Shown: one piece after another, positions 42,359 through 52,571 of the stretch | How the letters are laid out: every line of letters begins with the position of its first letter | How positions within the stretch are numbered: the stretch's first letter is position 1 | Assembly: GCA_021780695.1 (NCBI GenBank) | Contig: JAJXYD010000037.1 | Span: 1-64,000, forward strand | Length of the DNA: 64,000 bases | Origin: Deltaproteobacteria bacterium | GTDB lineage: Bacteria; Desulfobacterota; Syntrophobacteria; Syntrophobacterales; Syntrophobacteraceae | Reading direction: 5' to 3' | Notes under the pieces: generated by a model | What the model was told of the DNA's origin: nothing | Databases searched by the model: none | Seen by the model: the letters and a program-made list of their open reading frames with translations, nothing else | Position numbers and translations under genes: made by a program

Positions 42359-45013
42359 TTGGAGCATCTCCTTGAAAACCTATGGGCAAAAACCGGCAAA
42401 ATGGACGATACGCGCTGGCATCCCTTGATCTTGCACCTGCTCGATGTTGCCGCCGCCGCCGATGCGGTCTTGATGCGCGAACCCGAATCCACTCGCCTCC
42501 GCATGGCGGAGTGTCTTGGGTTGGCCTGGGAAGATGCACGCAAATGGCTCCTGATTTTGATCGCTTCCCACGATCTGGGAAAAGCCTGCCCCGGGTTCCA
42601 GTGCAAATGGCCGGGGGCGCTCCCAAACGGGCTTAAGACGCGCCGCGGTCCCAATACAAATATCAACCATGGCTTTGTCAGCCGGATAGCCTTGACCCGT
42701 ATACTAAAAGAAGACGGCTGGGCCGACATGTTGGCCGAACAGGCAGCCGAGGCCGTGGGGTGCCATCATGGAGCCCGCCCTCCAGCCAATGTACTCGATC
42801 ACCTGGAGGGCGATACCCGTGCGATAGGCGAAAGCGATTGGTCCCAGGCCCGGCGCGACATCTTTGATGCTCTACGAAGTGTGTTCGGGCCGTCTAAGGC
42901 TCCCGCGAAGCCGGAGTTATCCGGACCCGATTTCATGTTGCTTGCGGGGCTCACCAGTTTTGTCGACTGGATAGGGTCAAATGAGGACTTTTTCCCTTTC
43001 GGAACACCTGAGGCCTGCCGTGACCTCAACGCATGGTTCCAGGGCCGCGGGGCTCTTGCCGACCGGGCCCTGGACGCTATCGGATGGGAATACAGGATCC
43101 CCCTGTCTCTAAAATCGAAATCTTTCCAAGAGACTTTCGGGCTTATTCCCCGCCCCTTGCAGGCGGCCGTTTGCGAAGTGCTAAACGCTCTGGACGGTCC
43201 GGCAGTCCTGCTTTTGGAAGCCCCGATGGGCGAGGGCAAGACCGAGGCGGCCTATTACGCCCATTTGGAGATGCAGCGCCGTTTCGGACACCGCGGAATG
43301 TATATTGCCCTTCCCACCCACGCGACGGGAAACGCCATGTTCCTGCGGACCCTGGACTTTTTGAAAAAACAGGGGGTGCAACGTGGCCTTGACCTGCAGC
43401 TCGTCCACGGCGCAGCGCTGCTAAACGATACGTTCCAGAACCTGCGGCTTTCGGGGGTCCACGATGAAACCGGCGGGGCGGATATCCGCGCCGCTGAATG
43501 GTTCACCAACAAGAGGCGACCGCTCCTTTCCGAGTACGGGGTCGGAACGGTTGACCAGGCAATCCTGCCCATATTGCCCGTTAAACACAATTTTGTAAGA
43601 TTATGGGGGCTTGCCAATCGTGTCCTAATATTCGACGAAATCCACGCCTATGACGCCTATACGGGTACCCTCCTGGTTCACCTTCTGCGCTGGCTTCTGG
43701 CTTTGGGGTCTTCAGTAGTGCTTCTCTCTGCCACCCTGCCGCCTTCCATCCGCCGCCGATTGGCCGAAATTGCCTCCGCGGCCTTGCCTGAAACCGAAGT
43801 CGCCTATCCCCGCATTTCCGTTTTCCGCCCGGCCAAAGAGGTTTCGCAGTTGCATTTCGAACCCGATGCCAAACGGCGGCTGACTGTGAAAATAGAGCCC
43901 GTTTCTCATGACCCCTCGTCTATGCGTACCGCTGTCGAGGAGCGTCTCCCCAAGGGCGGCATGGCTCTGGTCTTGGTCAATACCGTCCAAAGGGCCCAGG
44001 AGCTCTATGGGCTCTTTCCGGCCGGCCAACCCTTGGAACAGGCCAGCCATTGTATCGGTAAACGCCTTGCCGATGGGACCGAAATAATTCTCTTTCATGC
44101 CCGCTTTCCTGCCGACCGGAGGCAGGTTCGCGAAGATGCGGTTCTGAGGGCCTTTGGCCCAAAAGGAAAAAGGGAGGGCAGGAAAATTCTCGTCGCGACT
44201 CAGGTAGCCGAACAGAGCCTCGATCTGGACTTTGACGTGATCGCAACCGACCTGGCACCTATCGATCTGATACTGCAGCGGGCCGGCCGGTTGTGGAGGC
44301 ACCCGGGCAGAAACAGGCCGATAGCAGAGCCGGTTCTATTGATAGCCGGGCTTGATCCCGAGGTGCCGCCCTCATTTGCGGAGCCGCTCTGGTGGGGGAA
44401 AATCTATCGCGAAGACCTGTTGCTGCGCACCTGGTGTCTTTTACGGTCGAAAACAGAACTCGCATTTCCCGATGAAATCGATGCTCTGGTGGATGCCGTC
44501 TATGAAGAGCGGGTGGAGGTGCCGGCGTTTCTGCAAAAGCGGATGGACCATGCCTTGATGGCGGGAGAAAAAGAGGCGACCGGAAAGCGCGGACTCGCAA
44601 ACCAGGCGATTATCGGCCTGCCTGATGATGCCTCCTGGGATGATCCGCCCGGGTTTACCCTCTACGATGAAGACCAATCTGGTGTGCATCGGACTCTTCT
44701 AGCCAAAACCAGGCTTACGCAAGATTCGGTCACGGTCATTCCGCTATGGAAGGAGGACGGGTTTCTCCCCGAAGTGACCCCCGAATTTGTGTGCGCAAAG
44801 CGATGGTTTCTGCGGGCTGTCAACCTCTCTCGAATAAGTGTTACCAAGACCATCCAGGCAACCGGCGTGCCCGAGGGCTGGAAAAAATCGCCCCTGCTGC
44901 GTAACAGCTTTCCTCTGGAGCTGGACGGGCGCAATCGCTGGCTAAAGGATTTTTCCGTCCGCCTCGATGACGAACTGGGTGTGGTGTACGAATCAAAGGA
45001 AAACGTGAAATAG
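42359..45013 (+). CDS. cas3: Cas3, type I-E helicase-nuclease
   Basis: An 884-residue fusion of HD nuclease and SF2 helicase that degrades DNA marked by Cascade. HD-domain ligands: His21/His26, the HD pair His71-Asp72 and CHHG at 135-138. Helicase: Walker A EAPMGEGKTEAAYY (288-301), DEIH at 426-429, LLSATLPP after it, and motif VI QRAGRLWRH. The start is TTG 42359, ten bases after AAGGGAT. It is separated from cse1 by a 326-bp gap, so the effector operon has its own promoter. Confidence 0.95.
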   Translation: MEHLLENLWAKTGKMDDTRWHPLILHLLDVAAAADAVLMREPESTRLRMAECLGLAWEDARKWLLILIASHDLGKACPGFQCKWPGALPNGLKTRRGPNTNINHGFVSRIALTRILKEDGWADMLAEQAAEAVGCHHGARPPANVLDHLEGDTRAIGESDWSQARRDIFDALRSVFGPSKAPAKPELSGPDFMLLAGLTSFVDWIGSNEDFFPFGTPEACRDLNAWFQGRGALADRALDAIGWEYRIPLSLKSKSFQETFGLIPRPLQAAVCEVLNALDGPAVLLLEAPMGEGKTEAAYYAHLEMQRRFGHRGMYIALPTHATGNAMFLRTLDFLKKQGVQRGLDLQLVHGAALLNDTFQNLRLSGVHDETGGADIRAAEWFTNKRRPLLSEYGVGTVDQAILPILPVKHNFVRLWGLANRVLIFDEIHAYDAYTGTLLVHLLRWLLALGSSVVLLSATLPPSIRRRLAEIASAALPETEVAYPRISVFRPAKEVSQLHFEPDAKRRLTVKIEPVSHDPSSMRTAVEERLPKGGMALVLVNTVQRAQELYGLFPAGQPLEQASHCIGKRLADGTEIILFHARFPADRRQVREDAVLRAFGPKGKREGRKILVATQVAEQSLDLDFDVIATDLAPIDLILQRAGRLWRHPGRNRPIAEPVLLIAGLDPEVPPSFAEPLWWGKIYREDLLLRTWCLLRSKTELAFPDEIDALVDAVYEERVEVPAFLQKRMDHALMAGEKEATGKRGLANQAIIGLPDDASWDDPPGFTLYDEDQSGVHRTLLAKTRLTQDSVTVIPLWKEDGFLPEVTPEFVCAKRWFLRAVNLSRISVTKTIQATGVPEGWKKSPLLRNSFPLELDGRNRWLKDFSVRLDDELGVVYESKENVK

Positions 45014-45339
45014 CGACACCCCGGCGAGAGATCGAGGCAATCGAAGACCCGGACCTCTTGGAGCATTCCCGCCGCCTCCGGTCACCTGCCGCGACCCTCC
45101 TTTGTCAGAAACTTAATATATCGTTTTTCCTCTATTGACTTCATCATCTAAATGGATAATTTTCGTTGTAATATTTTTTAGTTTTACCCCTAAGCATTGT
45201 GCGGGCCAGCTCGATAAAATCACCGTTTTTACCAAACAGCCTGCCCCGCAAGTTAGAACGGCTAGCGGCCTCGCCTGAGGCATTTTCCCCCTCCGGATTG
45301 ATGACGAACTCGTGTGGTGTGCCAACCAAAGGAGAACCA
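45014..45339. other. Intergenic region, promoter of the Cascade operon
   Basis: 326 bp between cas3 and cse1. The right half is the leader of cse1, with the GGAGAA ribosome-binding site. The middle part is AT-rich and carries the promoter and the pseudo-spacer match (45153-45169). A minus-strand frame over 45144-45425 (NPEGENASGEAASRSNLRGR and so on) looks protein-like in part, but it opens inside cse1 and has no supported start, so I do not call it a gene. Confidence 0.6.
45135..45169 (+). promoter_or_regulatory. Cascade-operon promoter with a pseudo-spacer target site
   Basis: TTGACT at 45135-45140 is a good -35. The -10 may be TAATTT or GATAAT around 45155-45162, or TAATAT at 45169. Overlapping it, TGGATAATTTTCGTTGT (45153-45169) matches the first 17 nt of the degenerate-array pseudo-spacer at 49951, with mismatches only at positions 6, 8 and 12. 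The three bases upstream, 45150-45152, are AAA, a plausible AA-type protospacer-adjacent motif. Confidence 0.6.
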
Positions 45340-46869
45340 ATGAACCGATTCAACCTCATTGACCAGAGATGGATACCGGTGAGATTTCCCGACGGGACCC
45401 GCATCGAGCTGGGCATTGGTGACACCCTGCTCAGAGCCCGGGAGATCGAGGCTGTCGAAGATACGTCCCCGCTGGTGACCGCCGGCCTCTACAGGTTCCT
45501 GGTGGCGCTCCTCTATCGCGCCCTGGAAGGCCCAACCGATATCCGGCAGGCCAGGGCGCTTTTCACGGCGGGAATGCCCGCCGAAAAGATCTCGGCCTAT
45601 CTCGAGAAGTGGCGTGACAGGTTCTGGCTTTTCCATGACCTCTATCCTTTCGGACAAATCCCCGGATTTACGCCCAAGACATGGCGGCCGTGGACGGTTC
45701 TTGCTGCGGAGCACAATGCCGACAATGCCAAAGTGCTCTTTGATCATGTCGACGTCGAGTCGCCCGGCGACATTTCCGAGGGGGCTGCCGCCCGCTGGAT
45801 CCTGGCCACTCAGACCTTTTCCGTGAGCTGCGGAAAGAGTGAATTATCCCACACCGGTACCGCCCCCTCCGCTACAGCCGCCCTGGTTCTGCCCTTAGGG
45901 AACAATCTGCACGATACTCTTCTCTTTTGTCTCGTGTCCCAAAATCGCGAAGTCTGTTCGGGAGACCTCCCGATCTGGGAGAGGCCTCCGGAAGCTCTCG
46001 AGGCCCTCAAAAAAGGTTTTGAGCGCCCCTCTGGCGGTTTTGCCGATCGTTACACCTGGAGGGCTCGTTCGATCCTGCTCGCTTCAGACGATTCGGGCCG
46101 GGTCGCCAGGCTGGCTTTTGCCTCGGGGGTTGGCAACTCGTCCGAAGAACAGCTTGACCCCATGGTCGCCTACAGAAACGATGATAAAAAGGGAAGGCTC
46201 GCCATTCAATTTCGCGAGCGGGGGCTCTGGCGCGACTTCGACTCCCTGCTTCCTGACGGTTCTGGTTTGGCGCCAAAAACAATCGATCATGCCGTTACCC
46301 TGACCCGGGCGAGTCTCGATCGCTTCCCCAAAGCAGTGTTGGTCCTGGGGCAGGCTAACAACAAGGCCAAAATTGAATATTGGCGTATGGAACGCTTCGC
46401 CCTTCCAGGCGCCTTGGCCGGAGATCGGGCCATCCGCAGCGAGATCCGGGGGCTTCTAGATGACGCCGAGGATGCCCAAAAGTCTCTTTGGCTGGCCTGT
46501 CGTTCGTACGCAAGGGATTTGTTAAGCCGGGGAGAAAGAAGACTTGAGGCCGGGCGCATCAGAGGTTTCGTTAATCAGATCCCCGTCATTGCCTGGTACT
46601 GGTCCCGGATGGAATCCCGATTTCACTGGATACTCAAGGACTACCTCCTTGGGAGGGACCCCGATGACATTCGCTGCAATTGGCTGAAGTCGATCAAACA
46701 GGCGCTCGATACCGCGTGGAGCCGGCACAGGACTTCGGTATCCATGCGGGACGCATGGACAATCCGTGCCCTGGTCAGGGCTGAAGGGGTTATCGCGAGC
46801 AAATTGAAGGACTTGAATCGAGAAATCATCGAACTGGAACCTCAAAAATCAGGAGGTGACAAGCAATGA
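45340..46869 (+). CDS. casA: Cse1/Cas8e, large subunit of Cascade
   Basis: A 509-residue Cas8e that recognises the protospacer-adjacent motif in the type I-E interference complex. It opens FNLIDQRWIPVRFPDGTRIE as usual for Cse1, and has the central WILATQTFSVSCGKSELSHT region and a C-terminal four-helix bundle (ALDTAWSRHRTSVSMRDAWT). ATG 45340 follows GGAGAACC. Overlaps cse2 by 4 bp (ATGA), first gene of the effector operon. Confidence 0.93.
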   Translation: MNRFNLIDQRWIPVRFPDGTRIELGIGDTLLRAREIEAVEDTSPLVTAGLYRFLVALLYRALEGPTDIRQARALFTAGMPAEKISAYLEKWRDRFWLFHDLYPFGQIPGFTPKTWRPWTVLAAEHNADNAKVLFDHVDVESPGDISEGAAARWILATQTFSVSCGKSELSHTGTAPSATAALVLPLGNNLHDTLLFCLVSQNREVCSGDLPIWERPPEALEALKKGFERPSGGFADRYTWRARSILLASDDSGRVARLAFASGVGNSSEEQLDPMVAYRNDDKKGRLAIQFRERGLWRDFDSLLPDGSGLAPKTIDHAVTLTRASLDRFPKAVLVLGQANNKAKIEYWRMERFALPGALAGDRAIRSEIRGLLDDAEDAQKSLWLACRSYARDLLSRGERRLEAGRIRGFVNQIPVIAWYWSRMESRFHWILKDYLLGRDPDDIRCNWLKSIKQALDTAWSRHRTSVSMRDAWTIRALVRAEGVIASKLKDLNREIIELEPQKSGGDKQ

Positions 46870-47390
46870 ACACTTTTTTTGAGCGACTCGAAAACTTTAG
46901 TGAGAAGGACACAAGAGTGCGGGCCGTGCTGAGAAGAAGCCTCGCCTTCGAGCCCGGCGAATATCCCCCCGCTTTCCCCTATGTGGAACCCTTCCTCTCC
47001 GATCAACTCGGCCCTTGGAATAGAAAGATGTATTACCTGATGGCGGGTCTTTGGGCTTCTCATTGGAGGGAAGGCCGAACGGGTGCGCCAATGAAAATCG
47101 GAAAAGCATGTGCTCTCTATCAGTCGCGGGGCGGCGGTTCAAAGAGCACGGAAAGCCGTTTCATCGCGCTGCTCGACGCCGACGACAAACAGTTGCCCCA
47201 CCGTCTGCGCCGGATGGTTTCCCTGTTAAAAGAGCAGCCTCTGGACTTCGAAGCGCTCCTGAAAGACACCCTGTGGTGGAATGACGATCACAAGAGCACC
47301 CAGATGAGCTGGGCTCGCGACTATTACAGAAACCTGGAGAAAGAGATGGCTGCCCAACAAATTCCCGAAAGTGAGGAGAAAAGCCGATGA
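46866..47390 (+). CDS. casB: Cse2/CasB, small subunit of Cascade
   Basis: A 174-residue helical small subunit (Cas11e), two copies of which stabilise the R-loop in Cascade. Typical pieces: RVRAVLRRSLAFEPGEYPPA, WASHWREGRTGAPMKIGKAC, ESRFIALLDADDKQLPHRLR and LWWNDDHKSTQMSWARDYYR. Overlaps cas7e by 4 bp. Confidence 0.9.
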   Translation: MNTFFERLENFSEKDTRVRAVLRRSLAFEPGEYPPAFPYVEPFLSDQLGPWNRKMYYLMAGLWASHWREGRTGAPMKIGKACALYQSRGGGSKSTESRFIALLDADDKQLPHRLRRMVSLLKEQPLDFEALLKDTLWWNDDHKSTQMSWARDYYRNLEKEMAAQQIPESEEKSR

Positions 47391-48547
47391 AGACGATTGT
47401 AGAGATCCATGCCCTGCAAAATTTCGCCCCTTCCAATTTGAATCGCGACGACACAGGTGCTCCCAAGGACGCTTTTTTCGGAGGAACCCGCAGGGCCCGC
47501 ATTTCGAGTCAATGCCTCAAGAGGGCTATTCGGACACACTTCGCCGGCTTGGTTGCCGATCAGTTGCTGGGTTGCGAGGACGTGGCATGTCGAACGAAAA
47601 GAATTTTGGATGTGCTAAAAGCGTTGCTCGTAGAAAAGGGTAGAGATGAAGGGGAAGCCGCGGAGAAGGTGCGTATGGCGCTGGCGGCCATGGAGCTCTC
47701 TATTAAGGAGGATGGGAAGAGTCAATACCTCCTGTTTCTTGGCCACAGGGAAATTTCCGGGATCGCGGAGATCATTGATTCCAAGTGGGATTCCATCACC
47801 CCTTTTGAGGCGTCCCCCGCTGAGGGAAAGAAAACCGGCAAGGCCAAAAAACAGGCTGCTTCAGGGGCTGATCCGGAGCTGAAAAAGGCCCTCGACAAAA
47901 TCTTCGACGGCGGTAAGGCGTTGGATGTGGCTCTTTTTGGACGCATGCTCACCGATATGCCGAAGAAGAATCAAAACGCGGCCTGTCAGGTCGCGCACGC
48001 CATTTCCACCCATGCTGTCGAGCGGGAATTCGACTTCTATACCGCGGTGGACGATCTCAAGCCCGAGGATAATTCCGGTGCGGATATGATGGGCACGGTC
48101 GAGTTCAATTCAGCCTGTTTTTATCGTTACGCGCTGGTGGGGTGGGACAGTCTCGTTAAAAATTTGCAGGGCGATACCGAATTGGCCGCCAGGGCGCTTA
48201 GAGCATTTCTCGAAGGTTTTGTCGTGACCGTTCCAACCGGTAAACAAAATACCTTTGCCGCTCACAATCCTCCGGAGTTTGTCGCGATATCGTTACGGCG
48301 CAACACGGCGCCCCGCAACCTGGCAAATGCCTTTGAAACTCCCGTTCGGGTAAAAGCTAACGAATCTCTCCTCGCCAAGTCGGCACGCAAGCTTTGCGAG
48401 AAAGCGGAAGACCTTCAAAAAGCCTATGGCGGAGAGGAGAAGGTCTTCGTTTTGAATCTCGTGGGGGAAAATGGTGCCGGGTTCGGAAATCCGGTGGAGA
48501 CATTGAAGGACCTTCTGGATAAGGCCGTCTCGGCCGTGCGGGAGTAG
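47387..48547 (+). CDS. casC: Cas7e, backbone subunit of Cascade
   Basis: A 386-residue RAMP that forms the six-copy crRNA backbone. N-terminal signature EIHALQNFAPSNLNRDDTGA then GGTRRARISSQCLKRAIR; middle ALDVALFGRMLTDMP; and GADMMGTVEFNSACFYRYAL with IPTGK-like VVTVPTGKQNTFAAHNPPEF. Normal length. Confidence 0.95.
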   Translation: MKTIVEIHALQNFAPSNLNRDDTGAPKDAFFGGTRRARISSQCLKRAIRTHFAGLVADQLLGCEDVACRTKRILDVLKALLVEKGRDEGEAAEKVRMALAAMELSIKEDGKSQYLLFLGHREISGIAEIIDSKWDSITPFEASPAEGKKTGKAKKQAASGADPELKKALDKIFDGGKALDVALFGRMLTDMPKKNQNAACQVAHAISTHAVEREFDFYTAVDDLKPEDNSGADMMGTVEFNSACFYRYALVGWDSLVKNLQGDTELAARALRAFLEGFVVTVPTGKQNTFAAHNPPEFVAISLRRNTAPRNLANAFETPVRVKANESLLAKSARKLCEKAEDLQKAYGGEEKVFVLNLVGENGAGFGNPVETLKDLLDKAVSAVRE

Positions 48548-48550
48548 AAC

Positions 48551-49231
48551 ATGCCTACCTTGCTTCTACGATTGATAGGCCCCATGCAATCGTGGGGCAC
48601 CGCCAGTCGCTTCGACCGGCGCGATACCGGCAAGGAGCCGAGCAAGTCCGCCGTTATCGGACTCCTCGCCGCGGCTCTCGGGATCGAGCGTGAAAATTGG
48701 ACCGATCTGCAACCCCTTACCAGGTTGACCTTCGGAGTTCGTCACGATCGCTCGGGGATACCCGGGAGGGATTTCCAGACTGCACAGAACATCATCTCCG
48801 CCGATCATTCGAAAATCCACGAGACTGCGGTGACTACTCGCGACTACCTGGCTGATGCCGCTTTCCTTGTCGGACTCGAGGGGCAGGATCGTTCGCTGTT
48901 GGAACGAATCGATGAGGCGCTCCGAGATCCGGTCTGGCCTCTTGCTCTCGGTCGCAAATCCTACACACCGTCGGAACCGGTCTGGATGGATCGGGGCATT
49001 GTCGATTCGTCGTTGGTAGAGGCGTTGACGGGGTGCCCATGGATTGTATCCAACCAAAGGGCTGAAGAAGTCCCCAAGGAACTTCTGATATCCATTGAGT
49101 CCGATGAAGGAACCGGGACCCTTCGGATGGACCAGCCGCTTTCCTGTTTTTCAAAACGGCGTTTTGGGGCCAGGTTCTCGCACTCCGTCCTTATTCCTTT
49201 CCCAGGGGAGGTGAGCGATGTTTCTCAGTAG
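48551..49231 (+). CDS. casD: Cas5e, crRNA 5'-handle cap subunit
   Basis: A 226-residue RAMP binding the 5' handle of crRNA. It opens TLLLRLIGPMQSWGTASRFD followed by RRDTGKEPSKSAVIGLLAAA, the standard Cas5e signature, and has QNIISADHSKIHETAVTTRD later. Overlaps cas6e by 14 bp. Confidence 0.94.
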   Translation: MPTLLLRLIGPMQSWGTASRFDRRDTGKEPSKSAVIGLLAAALGIERENWTDLQPLTRLTFGVRHDRSGIPGRDFQTAQNIISADHSKIHETAVTTRDYLADAAFLVGLEGQDRSLLERIDEALRDPVWPLALGRKSYTPSEPVWMDRGIVDSSLVEALTGCPWIVSNQRAEEVPKELLISIESDEGTGTLRMDQPLSCFSKRRFGARFSHSVLIPFPGEVSDVSQ

Positions 49232-49886
49232 AATCTATCTCGACCTGCGCTGCCGGGAGGCTCGCAGAGATTTATCCGACCCCTATCAGCTCCATTCGAC
49301 TCTTTGCAGGGCCTTCTCGCCTTCTGAGAAAAAATGCCCCGAAGGGGAATTTCTGTGGCGGCTGGAGCCTGAGGTGGGGCCATCGGGGCCGGCTGTTCTC
49401 GTTCAGAGCAGGGGCAAGCCCGACTGGGCCGCCGTGGGCGTAAGTGGCTGGTTGGCAAAGGTCGATAGGGCACTCGATTTGACCGAGAGGCTCAAACTCG
49501 ATTTAATCGATATTGGGCAACGCTTCAGGTTCAGACTTCGCGCAAATCCTTGTGTCAAGCGCAACGGCAAGCGTCTTGGGCTTTTGCATCTAGAAGAACA
49601 GGAGGCCTGGATCGAGCGCCAGGCGCTTCAGCACGGTTTCATGCTGCCAGGACCGGCTTTTGGAAAGTCTGCTGAATCGGCGCGGCAAAATGTTGCCGTA
49701 CGCATTTCCCATGAGCAAATGCTAAAAGGCAAACGCCGTTCCGGCGATGAAATCCGCGTCTATTCGGTAATCTACGATGGATTTCTGAAGGTGACCGAAA
49801 CGCGGAAGTTCGTGGAGTCTCTGCAAACCGGTATCGGTCATGGAAAGACGATGGGGCTGGGACTTTTGTCGGTCGCTCCGGGGTAG
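49218..49886 (+). CDS. casE: Cas6e, crRNA-processing endonuclease
   Basis: A 222-residue RAMP nuclease that cuts at the base of the repeat hairpin and keeps hold of the 3' stem. N-terminal LSRIYLDLRCREARRDLSDP YQLHSTLC (catalytic-His region), GDEIRVYSVIYDGFLKV in the middle, and the Gly-rich loop TGIGHGKTMGLGLLSVAP at the C-terminus. Followed by the degenerate repeat unit rather than directly by cas1. Confidence 0.94.
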   Translation: MFLSRIYLDLRCREARRDLSDPYQLHSTLCRAFSPSEKKCPEGEFLWRLEPEVGPSGPAVLVQSRGKPDWAAVGVSGWLAKVDRALDLTERLKLDLIDIGQRFRFRLRANPCVKRNGKRLGLLHLEEQEAWIERQALQHGFMLPGPAFGKSAESARQNVAVRISHEQMLKGKRRSGDEIRVYSVIYDGFLKVTETRKFVESLQTGIGHGKTMGLGLLSVAPG

Positions 49887-49921
49887 CCGGCGGCCTCGAT
49901 TGCATTGGCGCATTCCCCTCG

Positions 49922-50012
49922 GAAGTCAAATCTATCGGGGGGATGAACCGTGGATCAGTTTGGTTGTTTCGCCGATGGACGAATTTTTCCCCACCTGTGT
50001 GGGGATGAAGCT
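49922..50012 (+). CRISPR. Degenerate one-spacer mini-CRISPR, CreR-like guide candidate
   Basis: Two degenerate repeats flank a 33-nt pseudo-spacer (49951-49983), the spacer length of the local array. The left repeat (49922-49950) keeps only its last 12 bases intact, GGGGATGAACCG, which would become the crRNA 5' handle. The right repeat (49984-50012) matches 22 of 29 and keeps the stem CCCCAC/GTGGGG; its changes fall in the loop (positions 12, 13, 15), the outer ends (1, 3) and the handle (27, 29). So just the parts needed to make one crRNA remain. The pseudo-spacer's first 17 nt match the cse1 promoter region. This is the layout of Cas-regulating crRNA-like RNAs. No promoter was identified; it may be read from the cas operon. 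Confidence 0.7.
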
Positions 50013-50090
50013 GGGAACGCCTACTTTCCGGGAATGAAGGGAACCAAACTGTCAATAGGTTTATACTATGACTCGATTTGGAGGAAAGTG

Positions 50091-51321
<1,231 letters not shown>

Positions 51322-51423
51322 TTGAGTTAAATATATTAGTAAATTCATTATGTTATGGCGATGTTATTTGGTGGCGATTCTAGCGTCTAAAAAATAGTTT
51401 AATTCCAACACCTTACAAGAAGT
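51322..51423 (+). promoter_or_regulatory. CRISPR leader
   Basis: 102 AT-rich bases between the cas2 stop and the first repeat. In I-E loci the leader carries the array promoter and the integration-host-factor site. TTAAATATATTAGTAAATTC near 51326 is a likely promoter or bending site. Confidence 0.7.
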
Positions 51424-51697
51424 CTGTTCCCCACGGGCGTGGGGATGAACCGCGCAGATGAGTCAATATTATCAGATAGCCGGGCTGTTCCCCACGGGCG
51501 TGGGGATGAACCGTTCGATTCAGTGATATACTGCCAGTCGTCCTCCTGTTCCCCACGGGCGTGGGGATGAACCGTTGGGTATTCACTATGCCAACCTATC
51601 TAACAGGCTGTTCCCCACGGGCGTGGGGATGAACCGAAAATTCCCAGTGTAAAACCGTGCAGCCAACCCTGTTCCCCACGGGCGTGGGGATGAACCG
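51424..51697 (+). CRISPR. Type I-E CRISPR array, 5 repeats and 4 spacers
   Basis: Five identical 29-nt repeats, starting CTGTTCCCCACGGGC and ending GTGGGGATGAACCG, at 51424, 51485, 51546, 51608 and 51669. Each forms a CCCCAC/GTGGGG hairpin with an AUGAACCG handle. Spacers are 32, 32, 33 and 32 nt. No spacer matches elsewhere in the window by eye. All repeats, including the last, are unmutated, which suggests a short, possibly recently reset array. Confidence 0.97.
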
Positions 51698-52254
51698 TTT
51701 ATCGGGACTTTATGAAGTAGGCGTTCTTCTGACCGTACCCGTTCAAACAAACTAAAACGTCTCTCAAGCCTTGCCATGGGTCACCATGGAAAAATACCGG
51801 TGAGCCGAAAACAAGACCGCTCGGCTCGAATGCGTCATTTTCCCCTTCTGATTTCCGCTTCTATTGCCCTTTCCCGTTTCCGCTCCTGCTTGCCGCTTAA
51901 CGCGTGCAAAATCCCCGTGTTATATGTCCGGTGGAACATGAGCGTCATCGTCTTACCCGGTTACAGGCCCCATCTAAACTGCCAAAGACGGCATCCGGGG
52001 CTTCCAATCGGTTATAAACTCCGTTTGCCGCCCGCTGTTCCTTCTCTGTTATCTGGCTGTTCGAGCGCTGTTATTAAGGGAAAATAAATCATTAAATATC
52101 AAATAAATCAATATGTTGAGCTAAGCGGACGGAAAAAATCCCTGTATTAACAGCGAAAACAGCGAAAATGCCCCGCGCGAGGGGCAAGGGGGGGGCGAAA
52201 CGAAGGCTCAAATTGGCGGATGTGCAATTTTACCCGTTGGAGGGCTGCGTGTGA
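51698..52254. other. Intergenic region after the CRISPR array
   Basis: About 550 bp with no supported gene. The open frames (for example 51776-52087 plus) have atypical composition and no site. An AT-rich section lies near 52080-52150. Confidence 0.45.
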
Positions 52255-52509
52255 CTATTTTTTACCGGCAAGCCGAAGGGCGACCTTTTCCTCCAGGTCG
52301 GCCATGATCGCCCTCATAGGTTCTCTTATCCCAATGGGACCGGAATCGTTCCAGCCTGTTCGCATCGCCTGCTTTTGCTTTTCTCGAAACTGCTCGCGGC
52401 TGGTAACAAGCGATTCCCAGAGGAAAAGTTTTTGCAATATATGCCGCTCGGCGGCGCTAAGGTCCCTGTCGGTATCGAATGATTTTCCGCCGCGAACGGT
52501 TATTATCAC
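52255..52509 (-). CDS. Small unknown soluble protein
   Basis: An 84-residue protein (IITVRGGKSFDTDRDLSAAE, then HILQKLFLWESL and WNDSGPIGIREPMRAIMADL EEKVALRLAG). The even codon-like composition and the amphipathic pattern suggest a real gene, perhaps regulatory. It reads on the same strand as the efflux operon and is the last gene of that direction. No family recognised. Confidence 0.5.
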   Translation of the reverse strand: MIITVRGGKSFDTDRDLSAAERHILQKLFLWESLVTSREQFREKQKQAMRTGWNDSGPIGIREPMRAIMADLEEKVALRLAGKK

Positions 52510-52571
52510 TGCCTGGCCTTCCCGACTTTGGTTTGAGGATCGGTCTAAGTTTACTAAAAAAATTTACTGAT

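Noticed and set aside
45144..45425. Minus-strand frame in the cas3-cse1 gap
   Set aside because: Part looks protein-like, but it opens within cse1, has no site and overlaps the operon promoter; kept only as a remark.
49950..50090. N-terminal extension of Cas1 from a GTG at 49950
   Set aside because: It would translate through the degenerate CRISPR repeat; ATG 50091 has a strong GGAGG site and gives the normal Cas1 length.
51776..52087. Plus-strand frame of 103 codons after the CRISPR array
   Set aside because: Unusual composition, no ribosome-binding site and no motif.
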